Notes under the pieces: generated by a model
The model's input: only the letters and a program-made list of their open reading frames with translations
What the model was told of the DNA's origin: nothing
Database searches by the model: none
Part shown: piece by piece, positions 7,742-16,783 of the stretch
How the letters are laid out: each line of letters begins with the position of its first letter
Position numbering within the stretch: position 1 is the stretch's first letter
NCBI GenBank assembly: GCA_938002965.1
Contig: CALKZY010000005.1
Span: forward strand, 44,333-108,332
Direction of reading: 5' to 3'
DNA length: 64,000 bases
Origin: an uncultured Acidimicrobiales bacterium
Lineage (GTDB): Bacteria; Actinomycetota; Acidimicrobiia; Acidimicrobiales; SZUA-35
Translations under genes and position numbers: made by a program

Positions 7742-8857
7742 ATGGCGTATTCTGTAGATGTGACTCAAGGAGAAGGTTTTTGGGGAGACGGGTCGTTTGA
7801 TGACGGTCCCGACCAGCGATCCCCGGAGTCGATTTTCTTTAACGACGATCCGCAGCAGCCCCCACCCCGTCAGGCTCCGCCTCAGCAGCCATGGCCCGAC
7901 GGGCAAGTTCGGCGCCCCCAGCAGGTCGGCGGTGGCCTGCTACCTGATGAAACCTCGCAGTGGGTTCGAGAAGAACAGGACGGTGGTTACGGCCAAGGCG
8001 GGTTCGATCGAGGCGGCATCGGCGGTAGAGGCGGTCGCAGCGGAAGTGGCCGCGGCGGCGGTGACGGTCGAACCTTAATCTGGTTCCTGATCGCTGCGGT
8101 TGCCGTAGCCATCATCGGTGCGGGCTATGCCGGCTACACGGTCTTGAACAATTCCAGTGATGAACTGGACGCCGCCACGACCACCACTATTGATCCGGCA
8201 CTCACCACGACTAGCACCACCATCCCGACGACTACCACGACGGCGGCACCTCCACCCGGTCTGCAGGTCACGTTGTTGAACAACGGGTTTGTCTGCGACG
8301 GAACGGTTCAGAACCTAGGCACCCTCACCGGGGCCGACCCGAACGAAGAGATTCTGTTCACCTCGCCACAGTCGTCGAACATCAGGCCTGGACAGGCCGA
8401 CGAACTGGGCAATCTCAGTTTCCGTTGGGTGTGTGATGCCGGTCAGACCGGAACCAATTGGTTCATAACGGTGACGGGCGCCGTCTCCGGGAAGAACGCC
8501 ACCTTCAGCTTCCTCGGTGTGGCTACAGCCGAAGAGGCCGCTGCCGTCTCGCCCGAGCAGGCCGGCGAGATCAACGTGGATGACCTTGAGCCGCTACAGG
8601 TCACCGTCTCGGAGAACCCGTTCAACTGCGACGGTGAGCCACGGGACTTCGCCACCTTGACAGGCGCCCTGCCGTCAGCCCAAATCGATTTCGACTCGGC
8701 CCAGGCCACCGGGTTGCGACCTGGTACCGCCGATGCCGACGGCAATCTCACGATTCGCTGGCAGTGCCTGCCCGACCAGGCTGGCACCGTGTGGGAGATT
8801 TCGGCCACTGAGGCCAGCACCGAACGCACGGTCAGCTTCACCTTCATCGGCCGATAG
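7742..8857 (+). CDS. Single-pass membrane protein with Pro/Gly-rich cytoplasmic part and two Cys-paired extracellular repeats
   Basis: The start chosen is ATG 7742; TTG 7730 is in frame. The first 105 residues are Pro/Gln- and then Gly/Arg-rich and disordered. A transmembrane helix follows (LIWFLIAAVAVAIIGAGYAG), then a Thr-rich linker. Two repeats of about 90 residues follow, each starting LQVT and carrying two Cys (FVCDG and FRWVCD; FNCDG and IRWQC), probably one disulfide per Ig-like module. No known family was recognised. The redoxin selenoprotein starts 49 bp downstream on the same strand, so the two may be co-transcribed; whether they interact is unknown. Confidence 0.75.
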   Translation: MAYSVDVTQGEGFWGDGSFDDGPDQRSPESIFFNDDPQQPPPRQAPPQQPWPDGQVRRPQQVGGGLLPDETSQWVREEQDGGYGQGGFDRGGIGGRGGRSGSGRGGGDGRTLIWFLIAAVAVAIIGAGYAGYTVLNNSSDELDAATTTTIDPALTTTSTTIPTTTTTAAPPPGLQVTLLNNGFVCDGTVQNLGTLTGADPNEEILFTSPQSSNIRPGQADELGNLSFRWVCDAGQTGTNWFITVTGAVSGKNATFSFLGVATAEEAAAVSPEQAGEINVDDLEPLQVTVSENPFNCDGEPRDFATLTGALPSAQIDFDSAQATGLRPGTADADGNLTIRWQCLPDQAGTVWEISATEASTERTVSFTFIGR

Positions 8858-8906
8858 CTCTAACCTCTGGTCCGACACCTTGTTCGGGTGTCTGGCATTC
8901 AGCTGG

Positions 8907-9584
8907 ATGTCTGACGAACAAGCCACGGAGACCTTGTTGATGATGAATCCCCTCGATCTGCGCCGGACCTCGGGTGCGTTACTGCTGATGACCTACCGAG
9001 GGGATTGGTGACCGTACTGCTGCGCCCAGCTCGTGCGGCTGGCCACAAAGTACGACGACATCCACACTGCCGGCGCGGAGTTTGCCGCGGTCAGCGTTGA
9101 CGACGAGATTCGCCAGGCGGGCATGTCCGCTCGCTGGCGTTTGACCCACACCAGGCTGGTATCGGACCCCGGTGGTGAGCAGCTGCTTCAACCTTTGGGA
9201 CTGTTCGACCCCGAGGATCGTGGTGGGATTGCCCTGCCGGGCATGGTGATGTTCGACCCCGACGGCAATGAGGTGTATCGCTACCAGGGTCGGGACTTCG
9301 CCGACCGGACCAACGACGATGACATCTTTGACGCACTGGGTGCACTTGGACTATCGGCCGTGAGCCCCGAGGCATGGAAGCCTGGGGTCGACGTTCCCGA
9401 CGACCTGGCACGCTTCTTTCGCCCTTCGGATTTCGGTGCCTACTTTAGAGGCAATCGATTTGGCGCAATTGCTATCGGGGGTCGAGCGGAAAAAGGCAGC
9501 GAAGCACGAGCGTTGGCTCGTGAGCACCGCCTGATGGCTGATGCCAGCCTCGAAGCCTGGGACGCCTGGCGAAAGACCCTGTAA
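8907..9584 (+). CDS. Putative selenocysteine-containing peroxiredoxin-like protein, UGA at 9009-9011 read as Sec
   Basis: The frame from ATG 8907 (or ATG 8940, behind GGAG 8927-8930) reads LDLRRTSGALLLMTYRGDW, then UGA 9009-9011, then PYCCAQL and on to TAA at 9582-9584, about 226 codons. AhpC/TSA-like redoxins have RGxWCPYCxxQL at exactly this place. UGA therefore replaces the first Cys and gives U-P-Y-C. The rest shows redoxin features: AAVSVDD, a helix, RLVSDPGG, GIALPGMVMFDPDG with the late conserved Pro, then YRYQGRDFADR. No signal peptide is present, so it is probably cytosolic, reducing peroxides or disulfides. A candidate hairpin is at 9026-9042. Automated annotation would probably report only a fragment from 9033. 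Confidence 0.85.
9026..9042 (+). other. Candidate bacterial SECIS hairpin of the redoxin selenoprotein
   Basis: CCAGCT (9026-9031) pairs with GGCTGG (9037-9042, one U-G wobble) around loop CGTGC (9032-9036). The loop starts 20 nt after UGA 9009-9011 and has G at position two, fitting the bacterial SECIS pattern. There is no second copy here to test by covariation. Confidence 0.55.
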
Positions 9585-9615
9585 GGATCTAGCGACAGAT
9601 TTGGGCATCGACCGT

Positions 9616-9635
9616 AGACGCCGGGCCCGACGTCT
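9616..9635. terminator. Possible bidirectional terminator between convergent genes
   Basis: AGACG and CGTCT flank CCGGGCCCGA, itself holding the palindrome CGGGCCCG, between the convergent redoxin and phosphotransferase genes. There is no clear T-tract. Confidence 0.3.
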
Positions 9636-10342
9636 TATAGCAACGACAAGATCTCGTCGACGAACGAGTGAAGTTTGGCGCGCCACTCGGGCGACGAGTT
9701 ACGAAGTCCTGCAGGAGCTTCGTCGGGCACGGCCAACCACCGGTTGAGCGCCTGAGCCCGAAGCAGGATGGCTGCGTCCAGAAGACTGTCGTCTAGGTCG
9801 ATGGCCGACTCGGCCCGGTAGGCCGGAACGAACCACGATCGAAACTGTGGGTAGATATCGGGTCGTTGTGCGCGCCACCCGTCAAAGAGGACCATGTAGA
9901 GCGTATTGCCGACGTCGAACACGACTGAACCCTGCCCACAGTCGTCAAAGTCGATGATCTTGAAACCATGCGGTGTGGCGATGATGTTGGCGGGGGCGAA
10001 GTCCCCGTGGATGAGCTGCCCCCTCGCCAGTTGATCATCGTCGGTCAGCTTCAGGGCGGCGACACGTGGCAGTTCTACCTGCCCCAAATCGGCCATTGAC
10101 CGATGCAGCCCGGCCAGGGTCGCGGCCATCAGCTCGACATGGCCTTGATCGCTAACATCGGGCTTCGTCCCGGCAATGTAGAGATAACAAACGACACACC
10201 AGCCATCGATGATCTGCATGGCATCGGGCGTCGTGCCAATCGGACCTACGACCGCAGGGTTGATGTCAGCCAGGAGGCGGGTGACGGCGAGCCGGCGGCG
10301 AAGAAGTCGGCCGTCATCGGATGCGGCGACCGTGAGTTTCAC
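9635..10342 (-). CDS. APH/choline-kinase-like phosphotransferase
   Basis: 235 residues from GTG 10342. The catalytic motif is LIHGDFAPANIIA with the following IIDFDDCG metal-binding Asp (residues about 125-150), the signature of aminoglycoside-phosphotransferase-like kinases including RdoA/SrkA. The N-lobe is short: open frame continues upstream as VKVFLAVGASGSAIVKL, which resembles a kinase beta-sheet, but I see no start codon there. The start is therefore uncertain, or the N-lobe is truncated. The substrate (protein, sugar or amino alcohol) is unknown. Confidence 0.75.
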   Translation of the reverse strand: MKLTVAASDDGRLLRRRLAVTRLLADINPAVVGPIGTTPDAMQIIDGWCVVCYLYIAGTKPDVSDQGHVELMAATLAGLHRSMADLGQVELPRVAALKLTDDDQLARGQLIHGDFAPANIIATPHGFKIIDFDDCGQGSVVFDVGNTLYMVLFDGWRAQRPDIYPQFRSWFVPAYRAESAIDLDDSLLDAAILLRAQALNRWLAVPDEAPAGLRNSSPEWRAKLHSFVDEILSLL

Positions 10343-10460
10343 GATCGCCGAGCCGGATGCGCCGACGGCCAGAAAGACCTTGACTGGTGCCCGCCGTGAA
10401 GTTCCCTCTCTGGGGTAAGCCCCAACTCTGCCCAGAGATGCGCCGGTATCTGCTCGGGTA

Positions 10461-11036
10461 TCAAGGAAGGGTGTAGGTCATCGTTTCGCCGCCCCAACCA
10501 CTGAGCTGGTCCCGACCTTCAACCAAGACCTCGGTCACCCCGCCCGGTATCTCGATTCCCGATTCGCTACGGGTAAAGGGCTGCTCGTTTGCGTGGTCGT
10601 GAGTCAGGATGCGTTCGCCGTAGACAGCACCGTCGAGGCCAACCACCCTCCAGGCGTCGGCATACCGCTCGGGCGAATCGTAGGGGGAACTCAAGGTCAC
10701 GTTGAACTGCCACGTTCCGTCGGTCGCCTGTTGTGCGTCCACGCCAACCACATCGGGGAACAGATCGTCGGTGGCCTCATCGACTGGGCTGTCGGGGTCG
10801 GGCCCGGTAGTCGACGCCTGGGTAGTCGATGTCTGGGTAGTCGGTGCCTCACTAGTCGACGTCTCGATGATTTGAGCGGTGCTCGACGTGGAATCGCCCG
10901 ATGACGCTTCATCCGCCGAGTTATCCGAGCTAGCACACGACAGGGCTGCAAGGCCCAAAACGGCCGTCAAACCGGCGTATCGGTGAACTGAACGCCGTCG
11001 GCCAGGCCGATTCCGGTGATCTCTTCGCTTGGCCAC
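10461..11036 (-). CDS. Putative lipoprotein with Thr-rich linker and conserved C-terminal domain
   Basis: The start chosen is GTG 11036, giving MAKRRDHRNRPGRRRSVHR, then a hydrophobic run and the lipobox ALSC. The longer frame from 11198 would bury the signal peptide. After a Ser/Thr/Glu linker the last 100 residues form a compact domain (WQFNVTLSSPYDSPERYADA, TEVLVEGRDQLSGWGGETMT) that I do not recognise. It is probably an exported protein of unknown function. It ends upstream of the phosphotransferase on the same strand. Confidence 0.65.
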   Translation of the reverse strand: MAKRRDHRNRPGRRRSVHRYAGLTAVLGLAALSCASSDNSADEASSGDSTSSTAQIIETSTSEAPTTQTSTTQASTTGPDPDSPVDEATDDLFPDVVGVDAQQATDGTWQFNVTLSSPYDSPERYADAWRVVGLDGAVYGERILTHDHANEQPFTRSESGIEIPGGVTEVLVEGRDQLSGWGGETMTYTLP

Positions 11037-11260
11037 CTGCGTAGCTGTCCATGCATATGGAGAGCGAATGGTAAAGAAACGGGTAAATGGATCCACAACA
11101 GTCCCCTTCCAGCGCTGGTCGCGGACATCAACTTTACAACACGGTGCGGTCAGTGTTGGAGGAACCCAACTGGCCTTCGCCACACCATAGGTCCACATTC
11201 CGCTGCGCCAGCTGGGTGTGGACTTGGTGTGTATGGGGCAACGCCCCGACCCCCGGTTGG

Positions 11261-11842
11261 TTAAAACGGGAACGTCGTGCCTTCCGCGGCGAACTCTGTC
11301 ACCGGCTTGCGGTCACTGGGGTGTTCCTTAGCCTGTTGACTATCCGACAACTGGCTGGGATCGCCCCGGTGACCAAGCACGAAACCCGTCAATACCGAAC
11401 CCGTCGCAGGGTCGAGACCGAGAAGTTCATGGGCGTCGTCCAACTCCACGCCGCCGAGTTGATGCACCGATAGCCCCAACATCGTGGCCTGCAAGGTGAG
11501 AGCCATCATGGCCGCGCCGACGTCGTAATCGCGGGTGGAGGCCATGCGCCCCTCAAGCTCTGTTTTGGCTATCACCAGACCGGCTACCGGAGCGGCTGAC
11601 GCCCACTCTCGGTTGAACTCCATGAAGGTGTTAACGATCGCTTGCCGGTCGGCATCTTTTGTGGCGTACACGATGTGCCACGGCTGATTGTTCATCCACG
11701 ACGGCGTCCAACGGGCGGCCTCGAACACTGCGGCCAGATCGTCGGCATCGACCGGCTGGTCGCTGAAGGATCGAGGAGACCATCGCTCCATGAAAACCGG
11801 ATTCATTCTTGCCGCATCGCTCTGTCGTATCGTCACGACCAC
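11261..11842 (-). CDS. Nitroreductase-family FMN oxidoreductase
   Basis: 193 residues from GTG 11842 (GTG 11836 possible). The N-terminus has the family pattern ERWSPRSFSDQPVD, followed by ARWTPSWMNNQPWHIVYAT, the FMN-contacting region, and YDVGAAMMALTLQATMLGLS, the dimer helix. Members reduce nitro groups, quinones or flavins with NAD(P)H. The physiological substrate is unknown. Confidence 0.9.
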   Translation of the reverse strand: MVVTIRQSDAARMNPVFMERWSPRSFSDQPVDADDLAAVFEAARWTPSWMNNQPWHIVYATKDADRQAIVNTFMEFNREWASAAPVAGLVIAKTELEGRMASTRDYDVGAAMMALTLQATMLGLSVHQLGGVELDDAHELLGLDPATGSVLTGFVLGHRGDPSQLSDSQQAKEHPSDRKPVTEFAAEGTTFPF

Positions 11843-11867
11843 GATTCTAGCTGCGGGCTGGTCGCCC

Positions 11868-13205
11868 CTAGATGGTCAACAGCGTGGGGTCCTGCCCAGC
11901 GTCCACCATGCCCTTGCGGACATCAACCGTGAACAGTAACGCAGTGCCGACTACGAAGAAGACAATCAGCGAGATGATGGCCTGACGCTGCGAAGCGGTC
12001 ACTTCGTTGACGATGCCGAAGAGCAGCGGACCCACCCAGGTCGTGCCCCGTGAGGCGATCTCATAGAAGCCGAAGAACTCGGCCTCTGAATCCGACGGGA
12101 TCATCTGAGAGAACAACGAACGGGCGATCGACTGTGAACCACCGAGGATGAAAGCCAGAACTACGCCCATCGCCCACAGCTTCGGTATGGAGTCCAAGTC
12201 GGCGTAAGCGTAGATCACCAGCATCGACCACGCGACCAGGCTGACGATCAGCGAGCGTTTCGCCCCGAATCGTTCGGCAGCACGACCGAAACCAATGGCC
12301 CCCGGGGTGGCCACAAACTGAATCATCAGCACAAGCAGAAGAAGAGTTTCCGGCTCGGCCCCCAACTCGTCGGCGGCGAACACGGTGGAGATCGCAATGA
12401 CAGTCTGGATTCCGTCGTTGAAAATCAGGTACGACATCAGATACCGGAACGTCACCGGGTAGTCCCGCCTCAAACGGCGAGCAGTGGCCAGCGTTCCCGA
12501 CACCCCCAGCGACAGCCAACCTTGGCCGTCGGGGCGGGGGCTTGACGCCGGTCGATCTTTGAGCCGCCGTTGGGTGAAGGCCCATACGAAGAACGCCACC
12601 CACAGTCCGGTGCCGCCAAGCGACAACCGAACGGCCAATCCGGTGTCGTCCATCAACGCGATCATGGCAAAATTCAAGGCCAAGTACACGCCGCCTCCGA
12701 CGTAACCCAAGGCATAGCCCCCGGCGCTGACCCGGTCCCGCTGTTCCGGAGGTGCTATCTCCGGCAGGTAGGAGTTGTACACCACCCCGGCGGCGGCGAA
12801 GCCGACGGCGGCAACAATGAAGAGCGCCCCACCCAAAATGATGGTCGAGCTGGTGATCACAAACAATGCGGAAGTGGCCGCGCTGGCGGCGTAGGCCAGG
12901 GCCAATAGCAGCTTGCGTTTCTGGTCCGTGTGATCGGCGGCGGCCCCGATCAGTGGCAGTATGACCACCTGACAGATGGCAGCTGCGGCCACCGTGAACG
13001 AAAAGAACGACGCCCCCTCCAACTGCAGGCCGAAGATGGCCACGCCACCGGCGTCGTCGGCAAGTTCCTGAAGATACGGTCCGAGAAGGGCGGTAACCAC
13101 GGTGGTGGTGAATGCAGACCAGGCCCAGTCGTACATTTGCCAGCCAAGAATCTCCCTCTTGTCTGGGGTCACCTCTTCGACATTCACTGCGACTGGTCCG
13201 CTCAT
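11868..13205 (-). CDS. UMF1-family MFS transporter (Atg22-like)
   Basis: 445 residues with 11-12 hydrophobic helices. The N-terminal signature GWQMYDWAWSAFTTTVVTAL is characteristic of the UMF1/Atg22-like MFS group, as are VYNSYLPEIAPPEQRDRVSA and IARSLFSQMIPSDSEAEFFG. Bacterial members are assumed to be effluxers, perhaps of amino acids or drugs. Only the family is clear. It lies 25 bp upstream of the nitroreductase on the same strand and may form an operon with it. Confidence 0.9.
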   Translation of the reverse strand: MSGPVAVNVEEVTPDKREILGWQMYDWAWSAFTTTVVTALLGPYLQELADDAGGVAIFGLQLEGASFFSFTVAAAAICQVVILPLIGAAADHTDQKRKLLLALAYAASAATSALFVITSSTIILGGALFIVAAVGFAAAGVVYNSYLPEIAPPEQRDRVSAGGYALGYVGGGVYLALNFAMIALMDDTGLAVRLSLGGTGLWVAFFVWAFTQRRLKDRPASSPRPDGQGWLSLGVSGTLATARRLRRDYPVTFRYLMSYLIFNDGIQTVIAISTVFAADELGAEPETLLLLVLMIQFVATPGAIGFGRAAERFGAKRSLIVSLVAWSMLVIYAYADLDSIPKLWAMGVVLAFILGGSQSIARSLFSQMIPSDSEAEFFGFYEIASRGTTWVGPLLFGIVNEVTASQRQAIISLIVFFVVGTALLFTVDVRKGMVDAGQDPTLLTI

Positions 13206-13299
13206 GATGGAGCCATGGTACTCAGTTCGCTTCTGGGTAGATCCACGATGAGGTGCCCCATGCTCGACATCTCCCGGCCATTATCGGTATCGTGCTTCT

Positions 13300-14301
13300 A
13301 TGGTGGTTCCCCTGATCATTGCCGGCGTTCTTGCAGCGGCATTCCTGGCGCTGTGGGTGACGACACAGCAAAAACTGGGAGGGGTACGAGACGAGCTGTC
13401 CGGGGCCGAGACCCAATTGTCGGCGGCCAAGTCCGAAGTGGCGTCGATGAACGACGAACTCGACTCGACCAAGGGCGAAGTGAAGAACCTCCAGGCAAAG
13501 ACCGAAGGTTTGGAGAGCGAACTGACCGGAACCTCCGCCCGGCTCGACGACGCCAATGACACCTTGCGCAAGCGCACCGAGTTGGCCGACGCCCAGGCGC
13601 TACAAATCGATGCCTTGAGCGGTGAGCGGGACGATCTCCGGGAGGAGATGCGCCAAGCGGAAGAGAAGATTGCGTCGATGGCCGCTCGTCCAGGTGTGGT
13701 TGTCGGCGACATGGCCGGGGCAGCAGCCGTCGCTGGAACCGGGACCGAAAGCCAATTCGAAACCGAGTTCGAGACGCTGTGGAACTTGGAGCTGGCCCGA
13801 ACAGAGCGGCTCTGGCGTAATAGCGTCGCCATCGATCCCACCAGTGATCACAGCCCCCTTGACGAGGCCGATAACCCGCTCCGACAGGCCATAGAGATAG
13901 AGGCGGCCGCTCTACGCGAAGATGTCGGTGCCCTCATCGACGTTGACTGGCAGGCTGAAGCCGTTGACTCATCTGCCCGTCGGCTGGTTGTGCTGCGCTT
14001 GGCTCAAGAGATGTTGGCCTCAGCGGCCCGGGCCCCCGGCGCGACCAAGTTGCTGATCAGCAACAGCGCCGCAGAGGCCGTCTCTGACGCGGATACAGAG
14101 TCGAAGACCGACGACCTGGAGCCTCGCCGCTCGGAAATTCGCTTGGAATTCGTTTCGGTCGAGTCCGACGGTGATGTGATTAACCTCATCCCGCCTGCGG
14201 TGACCGGTCCAGCATTCGAAGGAATACTCGACATTCGACAAGACGGAACCTCGGCCGTGGTGGTGACGGCAGGCGACACCGTCGTCGACACAGCAGGGTA
14301 A
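13300..14301 (+). CDS. Membrane-anchored coiled-coil protein
   Basis: 333 residues. An N-terminal helix (VVPLIIAGVLAAAFLALWV) anchors the protein. Residues about 25-130 are heptad-rich, with LSGAETQLSAAKSEVASMND-type repeats indicating a long coiled coil. A C-terminal globular region (residues about 150-333) contains TEFETLWNLELARTERLWR and an Asp/Val-rich end. No known domain was recognised. It is 37 bp upstream of argJ on the same strand; a link to arginine synthesis is not implied. Confidence 0.75.
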   Translation: MVVPLIIAGVLAAAFLALWVTTQQKLGGVRDELSGAETQLSAAKSEVASMNDELDSTKGEVKNLQAKTEGLESELTGTSARLDDANDTLRKRTELADAQALQIDALSGERDDLREEMRQAEEKIASMAARPGVVVGDMAGAAAVAGTGTESQFETEFETLWNLELARTERLWRNSVAIDPTSDHSPLDEADNPLRQAIEIEAAALREDVGALIDVDWQAEAVDSSARRLVVLRLAQEMLASAARAPGATKLLISNSAAEAVSDADTESKTDDLEPRRSEIRLEFVSVESDGDVINLIPPAVTGPAFEGILDIRQDGTSAVVVTAGDTVVDTAG

Positions 14302-14338
14302 ACGGCAGGATAAGACGAATGTTGAAAGCGGTCCGGCC

Positions 14339-15544
14339 GTGAGCTCTACAAGCCCTCTGGCTCCCGATTCTTTTCCACTGCTGCCAGTAGTCGACGGTGT
14401 TCGACTGGGTTCGGTGGCAGCCGGATTGAGGTACCACGGTCGACCGGACGTGCTGGTGGTCGAGCTGGCCCCTGGAACCACGGTGGCAGGCGTGTTCACG
14501 TCCTCGTTGTGTCCGTCCGCCCCGGTTGACTGGTGCCGCCAGATCCTCCCTGGCGGCCAGGCCACGGCCCTGGTCTGCAACGCTGGCAACGCCAATGCCT
14601 TTACCGGCCAGGCCGGTGAACAGACGGTCTCCGCCACCGTCGAAACAGTGGCGACAGCCCTGGCCTGCTCGCCCGAGCAGGTCTTCGTGGCGTCCACCGG
14701 TGTTATCGGCGAACCGCTAGACGATGAACAGCTGGTCTCAGCGGTCAACAACGCCACTTCGGTTCTCGGTCAACCGGACACGGTGCGTTGGCAAGACGCT
14801 GCTCAAGCGATCTGCACAACCGACACCTTCCCCAAAGGGGCATCGTCACAGACAGGGTCGGCCACGGTGGTCGGCATCGCCAAAGGCAGCGGCATGATAG
14901 CCCCCGACATGGCAACGATGCTGTCGTTCGTCTTCACCGACGCCGCGCTGCCCTCGGCTGACGCCCAAGCCGCACTGTCGAGCGCAGTCAACGCCAGCTT
15001 CAACCGAGTGACCGTCGATTCCGACACCTCCACCAGCGACACCGTCTTGTTGTTCTGCACTGGGACCGCCGGGGTGCCCGACGACATGGAGCGGTTTCAG
15101 CAGTCACTAAATGAGGTCTGTTTGGACCTGGCACACCAGATCGTTCGTGACGGTGAAGGGGCAACCAAATTCGTCACAGTGACCGTCACTGGAGCCGCCG
15201 ACGACGCTGCCGCCGAACGGATCGCCAGAGCCATCGCCGACTCGCCGTTAGTCAAGACGGCCGTAGCGGCCGAAGACGCAAATTGGGGCCGCATCGTGAT
15301 GGCCGTAGGCAAAGCCGGACAGGCCGCCGACCGCGATTCTCTAGCTATCTGGATCGGACCCGAGCAGGCCGCGACCCAAGGTCGGTTGGCTCCCGGCTAC
15401 AGCGAAGAACGCGCCGCCGAGCACCTCCGTTTGCCTGAGGTGACGTTGGCGGCCGACGTCGGTGTGGGATCCGGCAAAGCCACCGTCTGGACCTGTGACT
15501 TGACCCACGGGTACATCGATATCAACGCCGGCTACCGCAGCTGA
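14339..15544 (+). CDS. argJ: Bifunctional glutamate N-acetyltransferase / amino-acid acetyltransferase
   Basis: 401 residues from GTG 14339. It has the ArgJ landmarks NAGNANAFTG, the substrate region GIAKGSGMIAPDMATMLSF with the autocatalytic cleavage site before Thr193, and TSDTVLLFCTG, ending HGYIDINAGYRS. ArgJ transfers acetyl from N-acetylornithine to glutamate (step 5 to step 1 of arginine synthesis) and in some organisms also uses acetyl-CoA. The precursor self-cleaves to alpha and beta chains. No other arg gene is in the window. The downstream epimerase starts 11 bp after its stop. Confidence 0.95.
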   Translation: MSSTSPLAPDSFPLLPVVDGVRLGSVAAGLRYHGRPDVLVVELAPGTTVAGVFTSSLCPSAPVDWCRQILPGGQATALVCNAGNANAFTGQAGEQTVSATVETVATALACSPEQVFVASTGVIGEPLDDEQLVSAVNNATSVLGQPDTVRWQDAAQAICTTDTFPKGASSQTGSATVVGIAKGSGMIAPDMATMLSFVFTDAALPSADAQAALSSAVNASFNRVTVDSDTSTSDTVLLFCTGTAGVPDDMERFQQSLNEVCLDLAHQIVRDGEGATKFVTVTVTGAADDAAAERIARAIADSPLVKTAVAAEDANWGRIVMAVGKAGQAADRDSLAIWIGPEQAATQGRLAPGYSEERAAEHLRLPEVTLAADVGVGSGKATVWTCDLTHGYIDINAGYRS

Positions 15545-15555
15545 GATTATCGACC

Positions 15556-16626
15556 ATGGTCGTGCCATCGGTACCGCAGGCCGACCTTGGCGGCGTCAAC
15601 GTTGTGTTGACCGGAGCAACCGGGTTCGTCGGGTCGTTCGTCCTCGCTCGGTTGGTGGCAGACGGTGCTCGGGTGTACGCGGTGGACGGTCCGGACCCAG
15701 GTTTGCGACCGCACCTGACTGAAGTGTTGACCCACCCCAACGTGACCCACGTCGAGACGCCGCAACGCTGGCCCTACCGAACCCAGAGCGGCCTTGGAGC
15801 CGAGGAACGGTTTGAGGAGCTGTTGCCGTTGCTAGACCAGGCTGATGTTGTCGTGCACTTCGCCTACCACAAGCCGCGTCACGCCTCAGCCAGTCAACGT
15901 TTGTCCGGTGTGGAGGAACTGGCTGCCGAGTTTCAACTCAACGTCCTGCCCAGTCTGGATCTGCTGCAAAACCTCGGCTCGAACGTGGCCTCGTTTTGCT
16001 TCGCCAGTAGTGGGTTGGCCTACGGCCACGGGCACGACAGCCCCGTCAACGAAGACGTTCCCGCTCTCGGTGATACCGCCTACGGACTGGCCAAGCTGGC
16101 GGTGGAACAGGCGGTGACCTCATGGTCCGACGACTCGACGACAGCCAACGCCACATCTCTTCGAATCGTCACCGTCTTCGGTCCGGGGGAGACAGCCCCG
16201 CGAGCAGTACCGAACTTCGTTCGTCGAGGCTTGGCCGGTGAAGCACCGAAGATTGAGGTGGCCGACGACCGGCGAGACTACATCTCTGCTTGGGACGTGG
16301 CGTCGGGTGTGTCCGCCGTTGTCTCCAATCATCTGATAGGCGACAGCAGCGCTGAGGGTGGATCGGCCTCGGCGGTTTGCGACCCGGTTCTCAACATCGC
16401 CACCGGCCGAACGTACTCCACCGGCGAAGTAGCCCAGCTGGTGCTCGACCATCTGGCCCTCGACATTCAACCGACCATCGGACCGGCTAATCGTCTACCG
16501 CTACAACACGAGATCGACTCGTCCCGCTTACAAGCCCAGACCGGTTGGCGCCCGACCATAGGCCTGGCCGAAGGTCTGGCTGAGGAAGTCGAGTGGTTCC
16601 GGGAGCGCCCGGAGTTGTGGAGCTGA
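15556..16626 (+). CDS. NAD-dependent epimerase/dehydratase (extended SDR)
   Basis: 356 residues. Rossmann motif VVLTGATGFVGSFVLARLVA at residue about 16. The active-site region CFASSGLAYG with DTAYGLAKLAVEQ supplies a YxxxK catalytic pair, and YISAWDVASGV is typical of UDP-sugar epimerase relatives. It probably acts on a nucleotide sugar; the substrate is not deducible. It sits 11 bp after argJ and about 160 bp before glycogen synthase. Confidence 0.88.
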   Translation: MVVPSVPQADLGGVNVVLTGATGFVGSFVLARLVADGARVYAVDGPDPGLRPHLTEVLTHPNVTHVETPQRWPYRTQSGLGAEERFEELLPLLDQADVVVHFAYHKPRHASASQRLSGVEELAAEFQLNVLPSLDLLQNLGSNVASFCFASSGLAYGHGHDSPVNEDVPALGDTAYGLAKLAVEQAVTSWSDDSTTANATSLRIVTVFGPGETAPRAVPNFVRRGLAGEAPKIEVADDRRDYISAWDVASGVSAVVSNHLIGDSSAEGGSASAVCDPVLNIATGRTYSTGEVAQLVLDHLALDIQPTIGPANRLPLQHEIDSSRLQAQTGWRPTIGLAEGLAEEVEWFRERPELWS

Positions 16627-16783
16627 TGTCCAACAGTCGGCACGATGCGATGCTGGTCGGGTGCCACCCCAGCGGGTAGAGCGATTTATGTCCGGAGTAT
16701 GAAACCTGACTTCGATCATGGTTTTTTGCTTGTCGTAGTGCTTGAGTTATTAAGTCCCCGCCGCCGCCTCCGACTTAAGGCTC

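Noticed and set aside
12061..12603. Arg/Gly-rich minus-strand frame over the UMF1 gene
   Set aside because: It is the shifted frame of the hydrophobic transporter; its lack of helices and its unusual composition argue against coding.
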